DNA from: Favolaschia claudopus | Taxonomy: Eukaryota; Basidiomycota; Agaricomycetes; Agaricales; Mycenaceae | NCBI GenBank assembly: GCA_037176885.1 | Contig: JAWWNJ010000053.1 | Coordinates: forward strand, 1,426,001-1,490,000 | Length of the DNA: 64,000 nt | Direction: 5' to 3' | Shown here: positions 24,001 through 34,714 of the stretch, in pieces | Layout of the letters: every line of letters starts with the position of its first letter | Position numbering within the stretch: the first letter of the stretch is position 1 | The notes under the pieces: generated by a model | Database searches by the model: none | Seen by the model: only the letters and a program-made list of their open reading frames with translations | What the model was told of the DNA's origin: nothing | Position numbers and translations under genes: made by a program

Positions 24001-25100
24001 TATCAAAATATGAGTAGCTTCTCCCTAGCTGACTGGCACATAATATTGTTATAGTTTTAGAAAGCAGAACCCTAGTCACAAGGAGGATAATACTATATGA
24101 TAGGCAAGATGATGTCATGTGGCGGGTATGCGTACTATGAGCTGTAATTCACTAAGCAGAGCAAGTAATATTGTTCCATCTAACAAGCAGAGCCAGTGAA
24201 TTAGGCACTGGAATAATATATCTGATGGTCAGCTGGGTCTTGTTGCACAGGCAATGTAATATTATTACTAGCGTCACAATTGTGTCAGCTGAACAGTAGC
24301 ACCCAGATTGAATAATATTCTCTGTATCGGGAGCTGGAACCAGCGATGTAAGGGAGATATTATTAATATGGGTGCCAGTTGTGGGGTAGCTGTGTCCTAG
24401 GGCACAGGTACAAAAATATTTGTTTCCTCCACCAGCTCATCCCTAGTCACACAGGCAACAAATATTCTTCTTTGCAATGAGCTCTTGCCAAAGGTTTAGC
24501 TGCAATAATAATATTGGGCTCTACAGGGTCCATCAGCTGACTCCAAGAGACTAGGGACAATATTATTATTCACTTGGACAGCTGATACCATCTGTCAAGG
24601 CAAGATATTTTCTGTGTTACTAAACAGCTCAGACCAGTCATGCAGGTGAACAAGTATTATTGCTTGCAACCTCACTAATCAGCTGAGTGCTAACAACATA
24701 GGCGAATTAATATTATACTAGCTACAATGGGATGTCTGCTGTAAGCTACTTAGCTGGCCAAGGAATGCTATTGTATTACACCAACTCAATCAGCTAGATG
24801 CTAAGATTCCAAGGAAATAATATTCTAACACCTTGACTGGGCCACCAGCTGTGACCTGATCAGCTTGGAGAGAAATATTTTTTTTGTCTAGGGTAAGGTG
24901 AGCAGTCCTTTGTTGTGTAGGCATAATAATATTATATACCACCGGAGCCTAGCATCTGGAGGCATTATTCTTTTAGAAACCACCCTCCCTTACTGGTCCA
25001 ATACATGGTAAGCAGGTAGCCAGACACTAGGCACTATAATATTATACCTCTCCAGAGAAAAAAATATTGTCACCCTAGACACTAGGCCACAGCTGTGAAT
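21091..25100. mobile_element. AT-rich insertion with phased AATATT/CAGCT terminal arrays
   Basis: About 4 kb, markedly AT-rich, splitting the TET/JBP-like gene. Left segment 21091-21311 and right segment 24167-24384 are inverted copies. They share ACTGGCACCCATA, TCCCGATACAGAGAATATTA, CTACTGTTCAGCTGACAC and more. Within both, and for about 700 bp further to the right (to about 25085), AATATT-type words recur every 46-54 bp. Left centres are near 21107, 21156, 21209, 21256, 21302, 21345, 21391, 21436 and 21480; right centres near 24416, 24464, 24510, 24564, 24608, 24656, 24710, 24820, 24876 and 24929. CAGCT words fall between them. No transposase is visible; a tRNA-like Pol III unit lies at 23.8 kb. 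The right border is approximate. Confidence 0.7.
23794..23880 (+). repeat. tRNA-like Pol III unit (SINE head or tRNA pseudogene)
   Basis: TTGGTGTAATGGTAGCAT fits an A box and GGTTCAAACCC (about 23856) is a perfect B box. Their spacing is tRNA-like, and a T7 run at 23874-23880 could terminate Pol III. The acceptor, anticodon and T stems do not pair properly, so it is not a functional tRNA. It lies inside the AT-rich insertion. Confidence 0.4.
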
Positions 25101-25200
25101 CCGGCGGATTTCGGGGAACCCTATGATCTAGCCATTAATCGTTTGTAGGGGACCCGCTATCTAGGGCATTATGGACTGTATATTGTGTGCCATAGGCACT

Positions 25201-27058
25201 GTGACTTCTCTTAGCCGTATTAATCGCGTGTCTCTTTGCGTTTCAACTGGGAATTAGCACTTTTGCATGAGATGCTAACAACCCCCTATGTCCTCAGATA
25301 CCGTATAATGCAAACGTCCAAAATCGAAGCACGAATGCCCTGGGATAGCTATGTGGCTTGGAAACCTGCCGATCTCTTGTCTCGTGGGTATGCGGTGCAC
25401 CAAGTCGGAGCAACCATTGAAGAATTGGTTCAAGCTGCCGATGCTGCCCGAGATGTTTTAGAAAGTGAAGGCGATGGCTGTGAATACGTGGGTAGTGATT
25501 TGGAAGAGGAGTTCCCGTTGGATGAAGCTGAGTTTGGTGCGTTTTTTCAATGTTTGATCTTGTGCCACCAATCTCATCTTCTTTCTGTATATGCCCTTCG
25601 TCGCCCTCAGGCGCCCATTTGCAGGCTGATACCCCAGTGACTCCAGCCCCCATCATACTTCCGACCGAATCTTTGCCTAGCGCTTCCATTTCTTTCATCG
25701 ACCAATCACGGGCCCAATCGCGCGCCCACGAGCGGAAATTAGACTACCACAAAAACCGTTGACGAAAGAAACGCCAAACGAACGCGTCGAACCCATTCAC
25801 TCGCACCCACAACTCGTTTCCGTCCGATCTTCTACCGTCTGCGCAGGTGCTCCCCGTAAACTACGATGCGGCTTCACTCAAAACCACCAGAGGCGGTCAC
25901 TGGCTTGATGTTCGAGACAAAGCGCCTCCCAAACCCAAACGGAAGTCCGACGCGTCCCGATGGGCTAAGTCTCGGCTTCTAGAAGTAGAACAGCTAGTAG
26001 GAGAACTAGACTGTGTCCGCGTACACTGGGATGCGCGGTTAGCATTCAATTCGTGTGATTAAATATTAATATTGTCTGACGTATGCTTAGTCGACCTTTA
26101 CTTCTCCTCGACCGTCTCGGACGGATAATTGTCGTCTTTGTAGGGGGACCGGACGACCCGGGTTGGGCTGCTGTGGCCGCCGATGCAGCCAAGACTTTAG
26201 ATGACACACGTGAGGCAGGAATCCAGACGAATGCGTTCGCCGATGGAGACGAATTGCACCGGCGCGGTCGATTTTATACACTCCGCAGCGGTGTATCACA
26301 CGGAGGGGGGCAGCCGGTAAGCGTGTGTCTTGATTATAGCTCATACAACAACTCTAACATATCGGTTAGTGCCCAAAGAACGGTACCGCTGCGCCCGCGG
26401 AAGAGCCGCTGCTCAATGGCTTGTTGAACAACAAAAATATTCGACGCATTTGTGGTTTTCAATCTAGTATGTCGCGACGTAACATCAAATTAGTAGATGG
26501 CTGAAAGTACCCAGGTGCATTTCGGACTTGGGCTCCCAAGCTCTCCAAGGACTATGTGACCGACCTTCGCAGTCTTTTCGATCACGACCCTACCCTACGC
26601 CTGAACTTTACAAATTCGATCTTACCCTCCGTGACATTCAACCTGGGCCCGCAGTCAGCTAGCTTCGATCACCTCGACGACAAAATAGTGCCCTCGGATG
26701 GTGTGCGATAACAAACGCAGGAAATTTCGACGCCACTCGGAGCGCGCTCCTGTATCTGAGGGAGTTGAAACTGGTAGTAGAATTTCCCGCAGGCGCCACC
26801 TCATTCATCCCGTCCGCGGTCGTCCACCACGGAAATACCCCTCTCGCACCTCATGAGACCCGTTATTCGATAACCCAATATGCGGCTGGCGGTTTATTCC
26901 GGTATGTGCAGTACAAATTCCGGACTGCCAAGAAAGTGGTTGCATCAGGAGGGGTGGGATCGAAGGCTGCGTTGGATCGCGCTCCGGGTGAGCGTCATGC
27001 GGCTGGACTGAGTCTGTTTTCGACGCCAAGTGCGGATCACGTACAATGTTTCTCCTAG
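25201..27058 (+). pseudogene. C-terminal half of the TET/JBP-like dioxygenase gene
   Basis: The continuation of the split gene. Exons fit about 25207-25536, 25611-26037, 26091-26316, 26370-26466 and 26515-27058, with introns of 74, 53, 53 and 48 nt. Mark points are WELALLHEMLTTPYVLRYRI, WDSYVAWKPADLL, LLLLDRLGRIIVVFVGGPDD, SHGGGQ and AFRTWAPKLSKDY. The dioxygenase core has FDHLD with the H-x-D iron ligands (His 26670-26672, Asp 26676-26678). It is followed by WCAITNAGNFDATR, VHHGNTPLAPHETRYSITQY (distal His pair 26825-26830, likely 2-oxoglutarate Arg 26861-26863) and GGLFRYV. Lesions are a one-base deletion near 25241, an in-frame TGA at 25760-25762 and a one-base deletion near 26697. TET/JBP enzymes oxidise modified thymine or methylcytosine in DNA; this copy looks dead. 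Confidence 0.7.
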
Positions 27059-27085
27059 AAAATACATTCATTATAAATCTACTGC

Positions 27086-27690
27086 CATTGACTGGGTGAC
27101 TTCCCGTAAGCCTAGATACTTTTTCGCGAATATTTGAGGGGTGCCAACGATATCGGCATCGGTTCTTTGATGGCGTGATGATAATCCTACTCTATTCCCT
27201 CAGCCTTTTTGCCGACTAGATTAGTAGAATCCAACTAAGTTTATCAGTAAATTCTCCCATGGGGCGCCAGCCTGCTGGCTCGATCAAACACGTCCCCTAC
27301 GCGTCTTGCACGCGACTCAACGCGTCTTGACGCGTATTTCACGACGTTCGTTGATCGAAATCTTTTCCCGAGATGTCTGGCACAGCGGCACCTGCGGGGG
27401 AGGATGCCGAGGATGGCTCGGCAAAATGCCGGTGACGAAACCAACGGAGGAAAGGCAGAGGCCTTCCAAATCTGTTTATTCAAGTAGCTTAGAATCTGAA
27501 CAGGGGGTCGGGACACCCCCTGTTCAGATTTATCATCTAGCAAGGTTTGGTAGAGGGTAAAAGTGCGAAAGTCCAGATCCAAGCCCGATGGGGTCCTGAT
27601 GGAAGCCTCGGCATCTCCGCCGGATAGTCGAAAATATTGTAGAAAAAGTGTCTGGGCTTACGGGAAGTCACCCACTGATGATCCGCTGTG
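27086..27690. repeat. Inverted repeat pair enclosing about 0.6 kb
   Basis: TGGGTGACTTCCCGTAAGCC at about 27096 is repeated inverted at about 27670, with homology continuing through ACTTTTTC (about 35 bp, a few mismatches). The pair may be the ends of an element or an inverted duplication of the 3' flank of the TET/JBP-like gene. The interior has overlapping open frames without recognisable features. Confidence 0.45.
27493..27530. repeat. Perfect 16-bp hairpin
   Basis: AATCTGAACAGGGGGT is followed after a 6-nt spacer by its exact reverse complement. It lies inside the 27086-27690 inverted repeat. Confidence 0.85.
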
Positions 27691-28016
27691 AATAATCGAC
27701 AGACGCCCGCGTCTATGAAATTGTTAGACCGGGCCGATTTCTCAGACGGATTTAGTCGCGATATACGTTCAGGAGTCCGTCCGACACCGTGGTACCTGAT
27801 GAGAAAAACCGGAAGGAAAGGACTCAGAGCCTGGGCTCGCGATAGGCTCCATTTTGGGAGCAATCGAATTAAGTCGACGTAGGGAATGGGGGTAAGTTAG
27901 GAACTCATAGAAATGTATTCAGGTATAAGTAACGCTTTTAGTTCTATCGAGTGGGTGCGACCAGTTGTCAAGCATTACAAAAAGCTCCCTCTACTACTCC
28001 GTGCTTTCTGCTCTCG

Positions 28017-28526
28017 ATGCCTGTGCCTATCACCACCGAGACCGTCTTGCTCACCACTGCGCAAATGTTGCAGGCGTTTTTCGTGAGTGAATCGTTGCGC
28101 ACAAATTTCCTGTCTCTCACTCGTGTGCGGTAGGGTACCAATTTGAAGGGCATTCTGATTGCCACTGGCATGGATCGTCCAGTAACCGTTCGTATTCCGA
28201 CATTGACTGGTACGCCGCACGGCGTGTGGTTCCAGCCTTGGTTCGGGTCACTGCGCGAAGGCGAGGCGATGGACTTGGACGTAGCTATCGTGAGGCCGCC
28301 AACCAGCACTTCGACAACTGCGGACATGGGGGTCGCCGTCGTCCACGTCAACCAGCGCAACGACGCAGGACATCCCGTCAACCTCTGTCTCAAGCGTCGG
28401 CTCTCCGACATCGGTACCGACTGGTTCGGGAACATCATTCTGCTGGAAATCGATCTGCAGACTCATGCCCTCAAATCCGTCGACGAAAACAAAGCTTCTT
28501 TGATTACCCATTGTCTTGATATGTGA
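28017..28526 (+). CDS. Small two-exon gene, 152 residues, unknown function
   Basis: Exon 1 (28017-28082) starts at ATG and reads MPVPITTETVLLTTAQMLQ. A 51-nt intron (28083-28133, GTGAGT..GGTAG) joins it in frame to exon 2 (28134-28526), which ends at TGA. The total is 153 codons with no internal stop. Exon 2 reads ILIATGMDRPVTVRIPTLTG, GVWFQPWFGSLREGEAMDLD, then a Thr/Ser-rich stretch, then NLCLKRRLSDIG and WFGNIILLEIDLQTHALKS. The composition is like a folded soluble protein of mixed strands. There is no signal peptide or membrane segment. The intact frame amid decayed neighbours suggests it is real, but the family is not recognised. Confidence 0.5.
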
Positions 28527-29370
28527 GTTTCTGTATTTGTTGACCCGGCTCTTTCTTTGCTAACTTGCATAATAAGATTTCTCCTCGACGCGTTGAAATC
28601 TCGTGGCTAGTGACCTGCTACGATATACGGAGTTGGAGGAAGGCTGGTCTATACATTGGTCTGTTGCTATGGGTGTATTTTCGAGCAGTCGTTTTATAGT
28701 TCTATGGTAACTAGGTCGTATTTGGATTCGTCTATTTACTATTAGTTGAAAACAGTCGTATCGTACAAACCCGAGGTGCTTTGACATCATATAGTACGGC
28801 TGAAAGAAAAAAAAAATGAAGAATTTGCGAACTGAAAGGCACAGTCGACAATGGCCCGTGTGAGGCAAGTGTGATGCGTGACCCAGGACGAAATTTAGAC
28901 CCGACAGAGGGGTGCGTGACGCGTGATTATTGAATTGAATGAAATACTATAGTCTCGGCCATCAAGCGGAGCATTCCGACAATCGGCAACAAAACCTGGC
29001 CAGGCCCCTGTACTAGATCCAGCCTTGTGCTTAAGTAACATTGCCAACGGCCACCAGCCTTACGCCAATCCGACCACCCGGACCACTCCAGCTGTCACCG
29101 CTCACGGCACCGATGGCTTGAAGCAACGACCGCCCGATGACTTCCCACCGTCCTCAATGATGTCCTCCCGTCCACTTCCCGCTACGCTTCTTGGACACTG
29201 TCGAAGCCAAACGCTATCTAGATCATTTTCAGGGCTCCGAGTCTCGTCCTGCCTGAAGCCGCTACTGACTCAAAAAATCCCCGGCACCGTTGAAATCGTC
29301 ATCGGCAAACTCAGCAAGGGTCCCGCCGTTAGTGAGGATCTTGACCATCTCTCGCCTGGAGGTTAATCTC
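28527..29370. other. No supported gene
   Basis: Short open frames only. 29025-29366 is open but of biased composition, with no domain seen. Confidence 0.35.
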
Positions 29371-29700
29371 TCTCGACTGCGTTAACGCGAAGGTATTCAA
29401 GATTGTTGCAAACCATTGTGAAATGGAGTCGACTGGGAACACATCATTGCAGCGGTTGCAGCCTAACTCTGAGCCTCCCTATATCTTGACCGAGTATGGC
29501 ATCTATATGCGCGCTAAAGGTCAAGAGCACGGAACTCCACCCAGGCCTTGAAGCGAATCTTTCGAAAGAGGGTCACACCAAGTTGCCCGATTTCGTGCAC
29601 AGTATGTACTTCTTGACGCCGTTGTCAGACAGTGGGAAAAGATTACTGAGAATCCCTGGGAGAATCATCACCGCGTCTCTCGAGGCACCGTGCCCAAGTT
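29371..29700 (+). pseudogene. Degraded coding remnant, unknown family
   Basis: One frame from about 29373 reads LDCVNAKVFKIVANHCE and PPYILTEYGIYMRAKGQEHG before a stop at about 29550. A shifted frame then continues RAQYVLLDAVVRQWEKITEN and HRVSRGTVPKLHIAS. The two halves look like one protein broken by a stop and frameshift. The family could be transposon-related but is not identified. Confidence 0.35.
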
Positions 29701-30235
29701 ACACATTGCATCCATACTCACATGCTAGCCTTATAAACTAATACGAGTGCATATTCACTGGAAGTACTCAAGCCCCCTTTCTTCTGGCCGTGATCGAATG
29801 TGAGCCACGTCTCTGTCTCCAGTTATGCGGCTTATGATGCAGCTTTTTAATGTCTAATCAGAGTCACGATGTAAGGAAATATCACGAAAGAATGTGCGAG
29901 GAGACGCAAAGGCAATGGATGGCTACACTGCAGAGAGCAGAGGAAAACTTGGGACAAAAAATTGAATATTGACGCTTCAAGGCTGTTCCAGGGCCCAGGA
30001 CAATTAGCTCCTACTTGGACGAAAAAGGTAACCTCCATTCACAGTTGCGATTTAATTTTATCCTTTGTCAGCTCCCTACATCAGCGTTGCAAAAAGGGTG
30101 CAGCAGGCAAAACCAGAGAATGCTGTATAATACTGGTTGTCCGGAGATCCGGCAGAGAGAGAAGTCCGAATTGACTTTCCCCATATTCCAACGATCCACG
30201 TTCATTTTTAGGGTGTTTTCAAATTGCTCCATTTA

Positions 30236-30840
30236 AGGTAGGCGTCATCAGTCACTTACAACGAGCGGTCACATGACCAAAGTGTGACACCCATTAAGCT
30301 CCGGGGTAAAAAGTGAGACCTAGAAATGGTGTATTTGAGCAAATGCAAAACATCCCTGGTCTCAGAATTCAAAAATACTGTCTTGGGATGGAGCAGTAAA
30401 CCATTCTTCCGACCCATTTTTTTTGAATGCAGAAATGAGTTTTACAGCGATTGGAGCCATCTTGGTTCGGGACGATGGCGAAATTTGCCGCTTATGTAAT
30501 GTTCTCACGCACCATATAGGGTAGGATCCCATCAATTACCGGCAACCCGCTAACACAACAATAGCACAACAGCATACACAAGCATACACACTATACCGTG
30601 ACCATTGGCTGCAGTGCGCAACATCTTGGGGCATCATACAACGGTGACCAGAGAAATCTCAGAAAACATATTCCTGTCTCCAGTTATGATTACATAATGA
30701 CCAATTTTTTTTTTTTGAACTCGAAATCGTTGAAATTGAGCAAAATCCAGCACGTTTTGTTTTCGTGTCGAGATTTTGCCGCGTTACGCGTGACGTGACA
30801 CGTCATGTGACCGCTCGTTGTAAGTGACTGACGCCTACCT
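30236..30840. mobile_element. MITE with AGGTAGGCG ends and TA duplication
   Basis: Terminal inverted repeats of about 42 bp begin AGGTAGGCGTCATCAGTCAC on the left; the right arm lacks a 3-bp CAT. TA flanks both ends (30234-30235 and 30841-30842). The interior (605 bp in total) has no transposase. Ends and target resemble the 61366-61815 element, consistent with a Tc1/mariner-type non-autonomous family. Confidence 0.8.
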
Positions 30841-30946
30841 TAACATGTTTGTAGTCGAGTTGCTGTCTAGAGAAAAAAAAAAAGTGACTGTCCTCCCGCT
30901 CAGCACTAGAGTGTATGTAGATCTCAAAATTGTTTCGGACTTTGCT

Positions 30947-30976
30947 AATGGGGAAGCTTGCTTCCCCATTCATCGG

Positions 30977-31014
<38 letters not shown>
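30947..31014. repeat. Palindrome followed by an (AAC)n microsatellite
   Basis: AATGGGGAAGC and its reverse complement are separated by TT (30947-30970). About twelve AAC units follow at 30977-31014. A similar GTT run occurs near 54617. Confidence 0.8.
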
Positions 31015-31191
31015 ACCACCACCATCGAATTGGGTGGTGAGCGTGTTCCGGCTTCGTAGAGCTTCGGGCCCTCTGCAAAGTCGTTAGTTCGTTGCCCAGT
31101 ACCACCTGGAAGCCCAGGTGAGGTTTCATAACACGCCGCCCCGCCGCCATACACCCAAATCCCCGCCGAATCATACGATGTCCTCTTCAGC

Positions 31192-31701
31192 CAGTGTTCC
31201 TCCTAAGGGTTAAGCCTTAGAATGAATTAACCCTTAATTTCAAGTTAATGCTAAGGGTTAACATGAAGCTGGATCCAACTTAACCCTTAATTAAGCCTTA
31301 CCTTGGATTACGTCACCCTTCTCGGCTACGCTCGGCAGGTTCGGCAGCTGCCAAAGGCCCGCAGCATTAAGGGATTCTCAATGGCAGTGTCCGGCAGGCT
31401 CCGTTGATTCTGCTGAAGCGTGGCGGAACATGGGCCAAGCCCTCAGCTCGGCTACCTGCATTGCCCTGGTGGGAGCAATTTCAGTCCACAAACATCAAGT
31501 TCAGCCAAAACTCAGCTGGAGCAAGCCATAAGAAGCAAAACCGCTTTTGAACTCCGCGAAAAATGCATCTAAAAAAGCCCGGAAAATTTTGTATTTTTCA
31601 TCCTAAGGCCCCTTAATATGGAGCCCTTAATAACCTTATTAAGGCCTTTAAGGCCTTAGCCTTTGGAGGTGCCCTTAATAAGGCCTTAAGAAGGAACACT
31701 G
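31192..31701. mobile_element. Non-autonomous hAT-type MITE
   Basis: Ends are CAGTGTTCCTCCTAAGG on the left and CCTTAAGAAGGAACACTG on the right. An exact 8-bp duplication TCTTCAGC flanks it (31184-31191 and 31702-31709). The 510-bp interior near both ends is packed with TTAAGG/CCTTAA words such as TAAGGGTTAA. CAGTG ends plus an 8-bp duplication are hAT hallmarks. No open frame of note. Confidence 0.85.
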
Positions 31702-31709
31702 TCTTCAGC

Positions 31710-32688
31710 AAACCTGTCACATCCACCCCCCTTCCCGAGCTCAGAGATCTACGAGCCCCCCACGCGACCCGCAGTACGCCCATTCAGGCCCCGCGTACCA
31801 TGCACACCGCCGGCAGACACATGCGTACTCAAACGCGTCCGTCCATTCCGCCCTCGTGCCCCCGCTTCACCGATTCATCCGAGGCTCCTGCTGCTCTTCC
31901 GGAGGTACCCCAGCCGCCCCATCCTCACCCCAAGGCTTCCTCCGCTGTCCTCTGCATGCTGTCGATTCCGTCTGCGCCGCACAAAGCCTGTAACGGCCCA
32001 ACGTCGTATCTTGACGAACCCCCTCCCACGCAACGACCAGTGGCACCCCCATCATTTGCCTCCCAATCCACCATCCTCTCGCTCGAGATACAGGACCACG
32101 ATTCACTACAGTCGCCTGCCACGTCACCCACGTCGCTCGGCTTTTCATCGCCGCTGTTGCCGAAGGAATCACATGCCGGTGCAGAGTGGTCAGGCCGCCC
32201 GTGGGACCCTCCCTAGCACGAATGGTCACCTTTCGCACTCATTCCTGCTGGTTCCGCTGCACGCTCAGGTCATTGATTTTTTGTTGCCCGCCGAATTAGG
32301 CCTATCGAGGATTTTTTAATCCTAAGTTGTAATGACGTAGATAGGTATCAGTATAGTAAAATAATATAGGGCTCCAGAATGCAGATGCTTACAAATGTCC
32401 GTCCGGATGCTTTGTAAGCACCGTCCAGGAGTCCTGAGTCCGTGGCCTCGGACTTCGGGAACGGCCGTCACTGTCATTGTCATGTGACTTCGGACTGCAG
32501 GCCGAATGAACTTTCCGAGTGTTCAACTTTGGTTCAACTCAGATTCAATTGGCCCGTTTGAACCTCATGTGCTGTGAACAAGCATATACAGTACCCTACC
32601 AACTCCTATATACTCAATGGTTGCTTGCTCATTAAGAATGAATTCACTAAGCATCAAATTTTGTAAGTTACAAGCCTCCTCAAGTTAC
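31710..32688. other. Pro/Ser-rich open frames, no supported gene
   Basis: A frame at 31800-32216 (+) is rich in Pro, Ser and His and has a mirror frame on the other strand. This is typical of GC-rich non-coding DNA. No splice or domain evidence. Confidence 0.3.
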
Positions 32689-32694
32689 TTACAA

Positions 32695-33004
32695 CAGGCC
32701 CCGGGAAGCTCCTGCAAAGGATGGTCCCGAAAATTCCGCGATTTTGGCCTCAAAAAGCCACTCGTTTTGGCGAACTTTGGCCCAAAAAGCCACTTTTCGG
32801 ACAGGCCTTATCACGTGCGAATCGGTGCGATTTGACCGGCCGTCGGTGCTTGATTTTGGTCAGTTTTCCTTCAAGTTTGGCCTAAAAAAGCCACTTTACG
32901 GACAGAGCCTCAAAAAGCCACTTTTCGGACAAGGGTTTCGCGAATTTTGGGGCTGAAAAAGCCACTTTTCGGGACGATCCTTTGCAGGAGCTTCCCGGGG
33001 CCTG
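32695..33004. mobile_element. Small inverted-repeat element with an internal repeat array
   Basis: Terminal inverted repeats of about 40 bp start CAGGCCCCGGGAAGCTCCTG. TTACAA flanks both sides (32689-32694 and 33005-33010). The interior contains five copies of AAAAAGCCACTTTTCGGACA or variants (near 32753, 32789, 32885, 32911 and 32956). No coding capacity. Confidence 0.8.
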
Positions 33005-33010
33005 TTACAA

Positions 33011-34211
33011 CCACTTTGCCACCAATGCCGGGGCTCAGGGAATGCCTTGAGCAACTTCGAGAGAAATTACCAGACTTTGTGCTACTACCAGTGTCTTGGA
33101 TATACTTACTACTACCCAGTGAGTATAAGTAGGCTATAGCTGTCAAAATTAATGATTCAACAAAAAAGGGCCACTGAGTGTGCAACCAGATTCATGAGGA
33201 GCAGAAGGGTTTTGAAGGTGGATATGAGGGCGGTTACTGAGACGGTTCTGAGGTTCGCCAACTGAATAAGTTGGTTACCTAAATCGGGCGAAAAACTGTT
33301 CGAGCCAATAATGTTGCCCGAATTTAGCAAGATTAGCTACTGTACATGGATGAATTGGACGTATTAGACTAGGATGTTGAATTTCCATTCGCACTGAAGC
33401 AAGCTTACCCTCCTATGTGGACCATTGTCCACATACCCAACATGTTAATATTAGGGACACGTTTGGTTCGGGAAGTCCCCTCATGTGCGGATCCTTGCGG
33501 ATCCTTGCGGATCCTTATCGGATTCGGCTGGATTCTTTTCCAGACCCCCAGTTCCACAATCTAGAAAAGTCTAAAAACTTTGACTGCCCCCCCTGGACAA
33601 GGATTTGAGAAACCCGGGGTGCAGGTAGAAACCCCTCCTTTATTTGGAAACCCTTGCGAAAATATATCGAGGTGGGTTTCTCCGGCCGGCATCGCCGACC
33701 GAGAAGCTCCAGCCAAACAAAGCGAGTGACATCATCATTTCGCTCTTTGCACACCATCTGACTCCGAGTCCGCCCCCAACGCGTCGCTGCGCCCTCCCGA
33801 CCCGGCCATGAACTAGACTAACTGACAACCGGGAATTCACCATCCCCCGGGCCTTTGACAATACCGTCTGCTACCGGCCGCTACCCTGCAAATTCTATCG
33901 GTACTACCCTGCAAGTTCAATCGGTAACCCGCACATCTGTCGTGTTCATCGCTGCAACCCTGGAGGCGGTGATGAGCTTGTTGGATTTTGAGGTGGACGG
34001 ATGATAGAATGGTGCGATACCGCGTAGTTCTTCGATGTTATGTTGACATTTATGCATTTTTAGGGTGAATTCTATGCCGCAGTTCATAGAGTTCAATACG
34101 TTGCCTTTGTCCTCGCCCTTCCAATAAATCGTTTTAACTTTTCATGCCGTTCATGCTGACTGTATATACGTGTGATACCGACTCGCAAGAGCTCCCCACA
34201 AATTCTCCGCC
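33011..34211. other. Intergenic with minor tandem repeats
   Basis: GCGGATCCTT is repeated three times at 33487-33518, and CTACCCTGCAA is repeated near 33890-33920. CCCGGGGTGCAGGTAGAAAC at about 33616 resembles a sequence at about 56167. The last 150 bp would hold the promoter of the next gene. Confidence 0.4.
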
Positions 34212-34714
34212 ATGTCTTTCATTGAGTATGCGACACCCGTCGCGACTCCCAAATATTCTCCTCAATATTTCGCATCCCTCACCTTCTTGCGTGTCCAAGA
34301 GTTGGACTACCCCGAAATCGCGACCTCCAGCATTGTCAAGAGTTGGTCCTTCACCGACAACATCCCCTCGACCGCTCTGGGGACTGTCATTCAACCGGGA
34401 GAGCTCGTCCCTTTCTTAGATGATGTGCTGCCCATATCTCGGGAGATGGAAGCTGCATTCGCGGCCGGTTCGCGGGCTGTTCGAGTTCGCTTGAGTATTG
34501 AAGGGCATGAAAGGGAAGTCGAGCTGCATTTCTCCAAGGTATGTGAATGTAATAGGCTTCATATCTAAACCAGTTGCAGATACGCGTGTACGTCGCTATC
34601 AACAACCATTCCCGTGCTATCACTGCGGCGCGGGAACTATATCTACTCGCCAACCCGGTAATCGTTTTGCGAGTGCTTCCCCTCCTTTATAGCTCTTGTG
34701 CTGTGGGACTATAG
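34212..34714 (+). CDS. Small spliced gene, unknown function
   Basis: ATG at 34212 opens a 109-codon exon reading MSFIEYATPVATPKYSPQYF, SWSFTDNIPSTALGTVI, PGELVPFLDDVLPI and AVRVRLSIEGHEREVELHF. The exon stops at 34538. A 41-nt intron (34539-34579) joins in frame to IRVYVAINNHSRAITAAREL and YLLANP, reaching a stop at 34712-34714, for 153 residues. An alternative donor after the ANP codons (GTAATCG) could give a different C-terminus. Hydrophobic/charged alternation suggests a folded domain. No signal peptide or transmembrane segment. Family not recognised. Confidence 0.45.

Noticed and set aside
30977..31014. Poly-Asn/poly-Thr coding tract
   Set aside because: It is an (AAC)n microsatellite translated by chance; no gene context.
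31192..31701. Interstitial telomere array
   Set aside because: TTAAGG-type words are degenerate, occur in both orientations and lie within a MITE with an exact 8-bp duplication.
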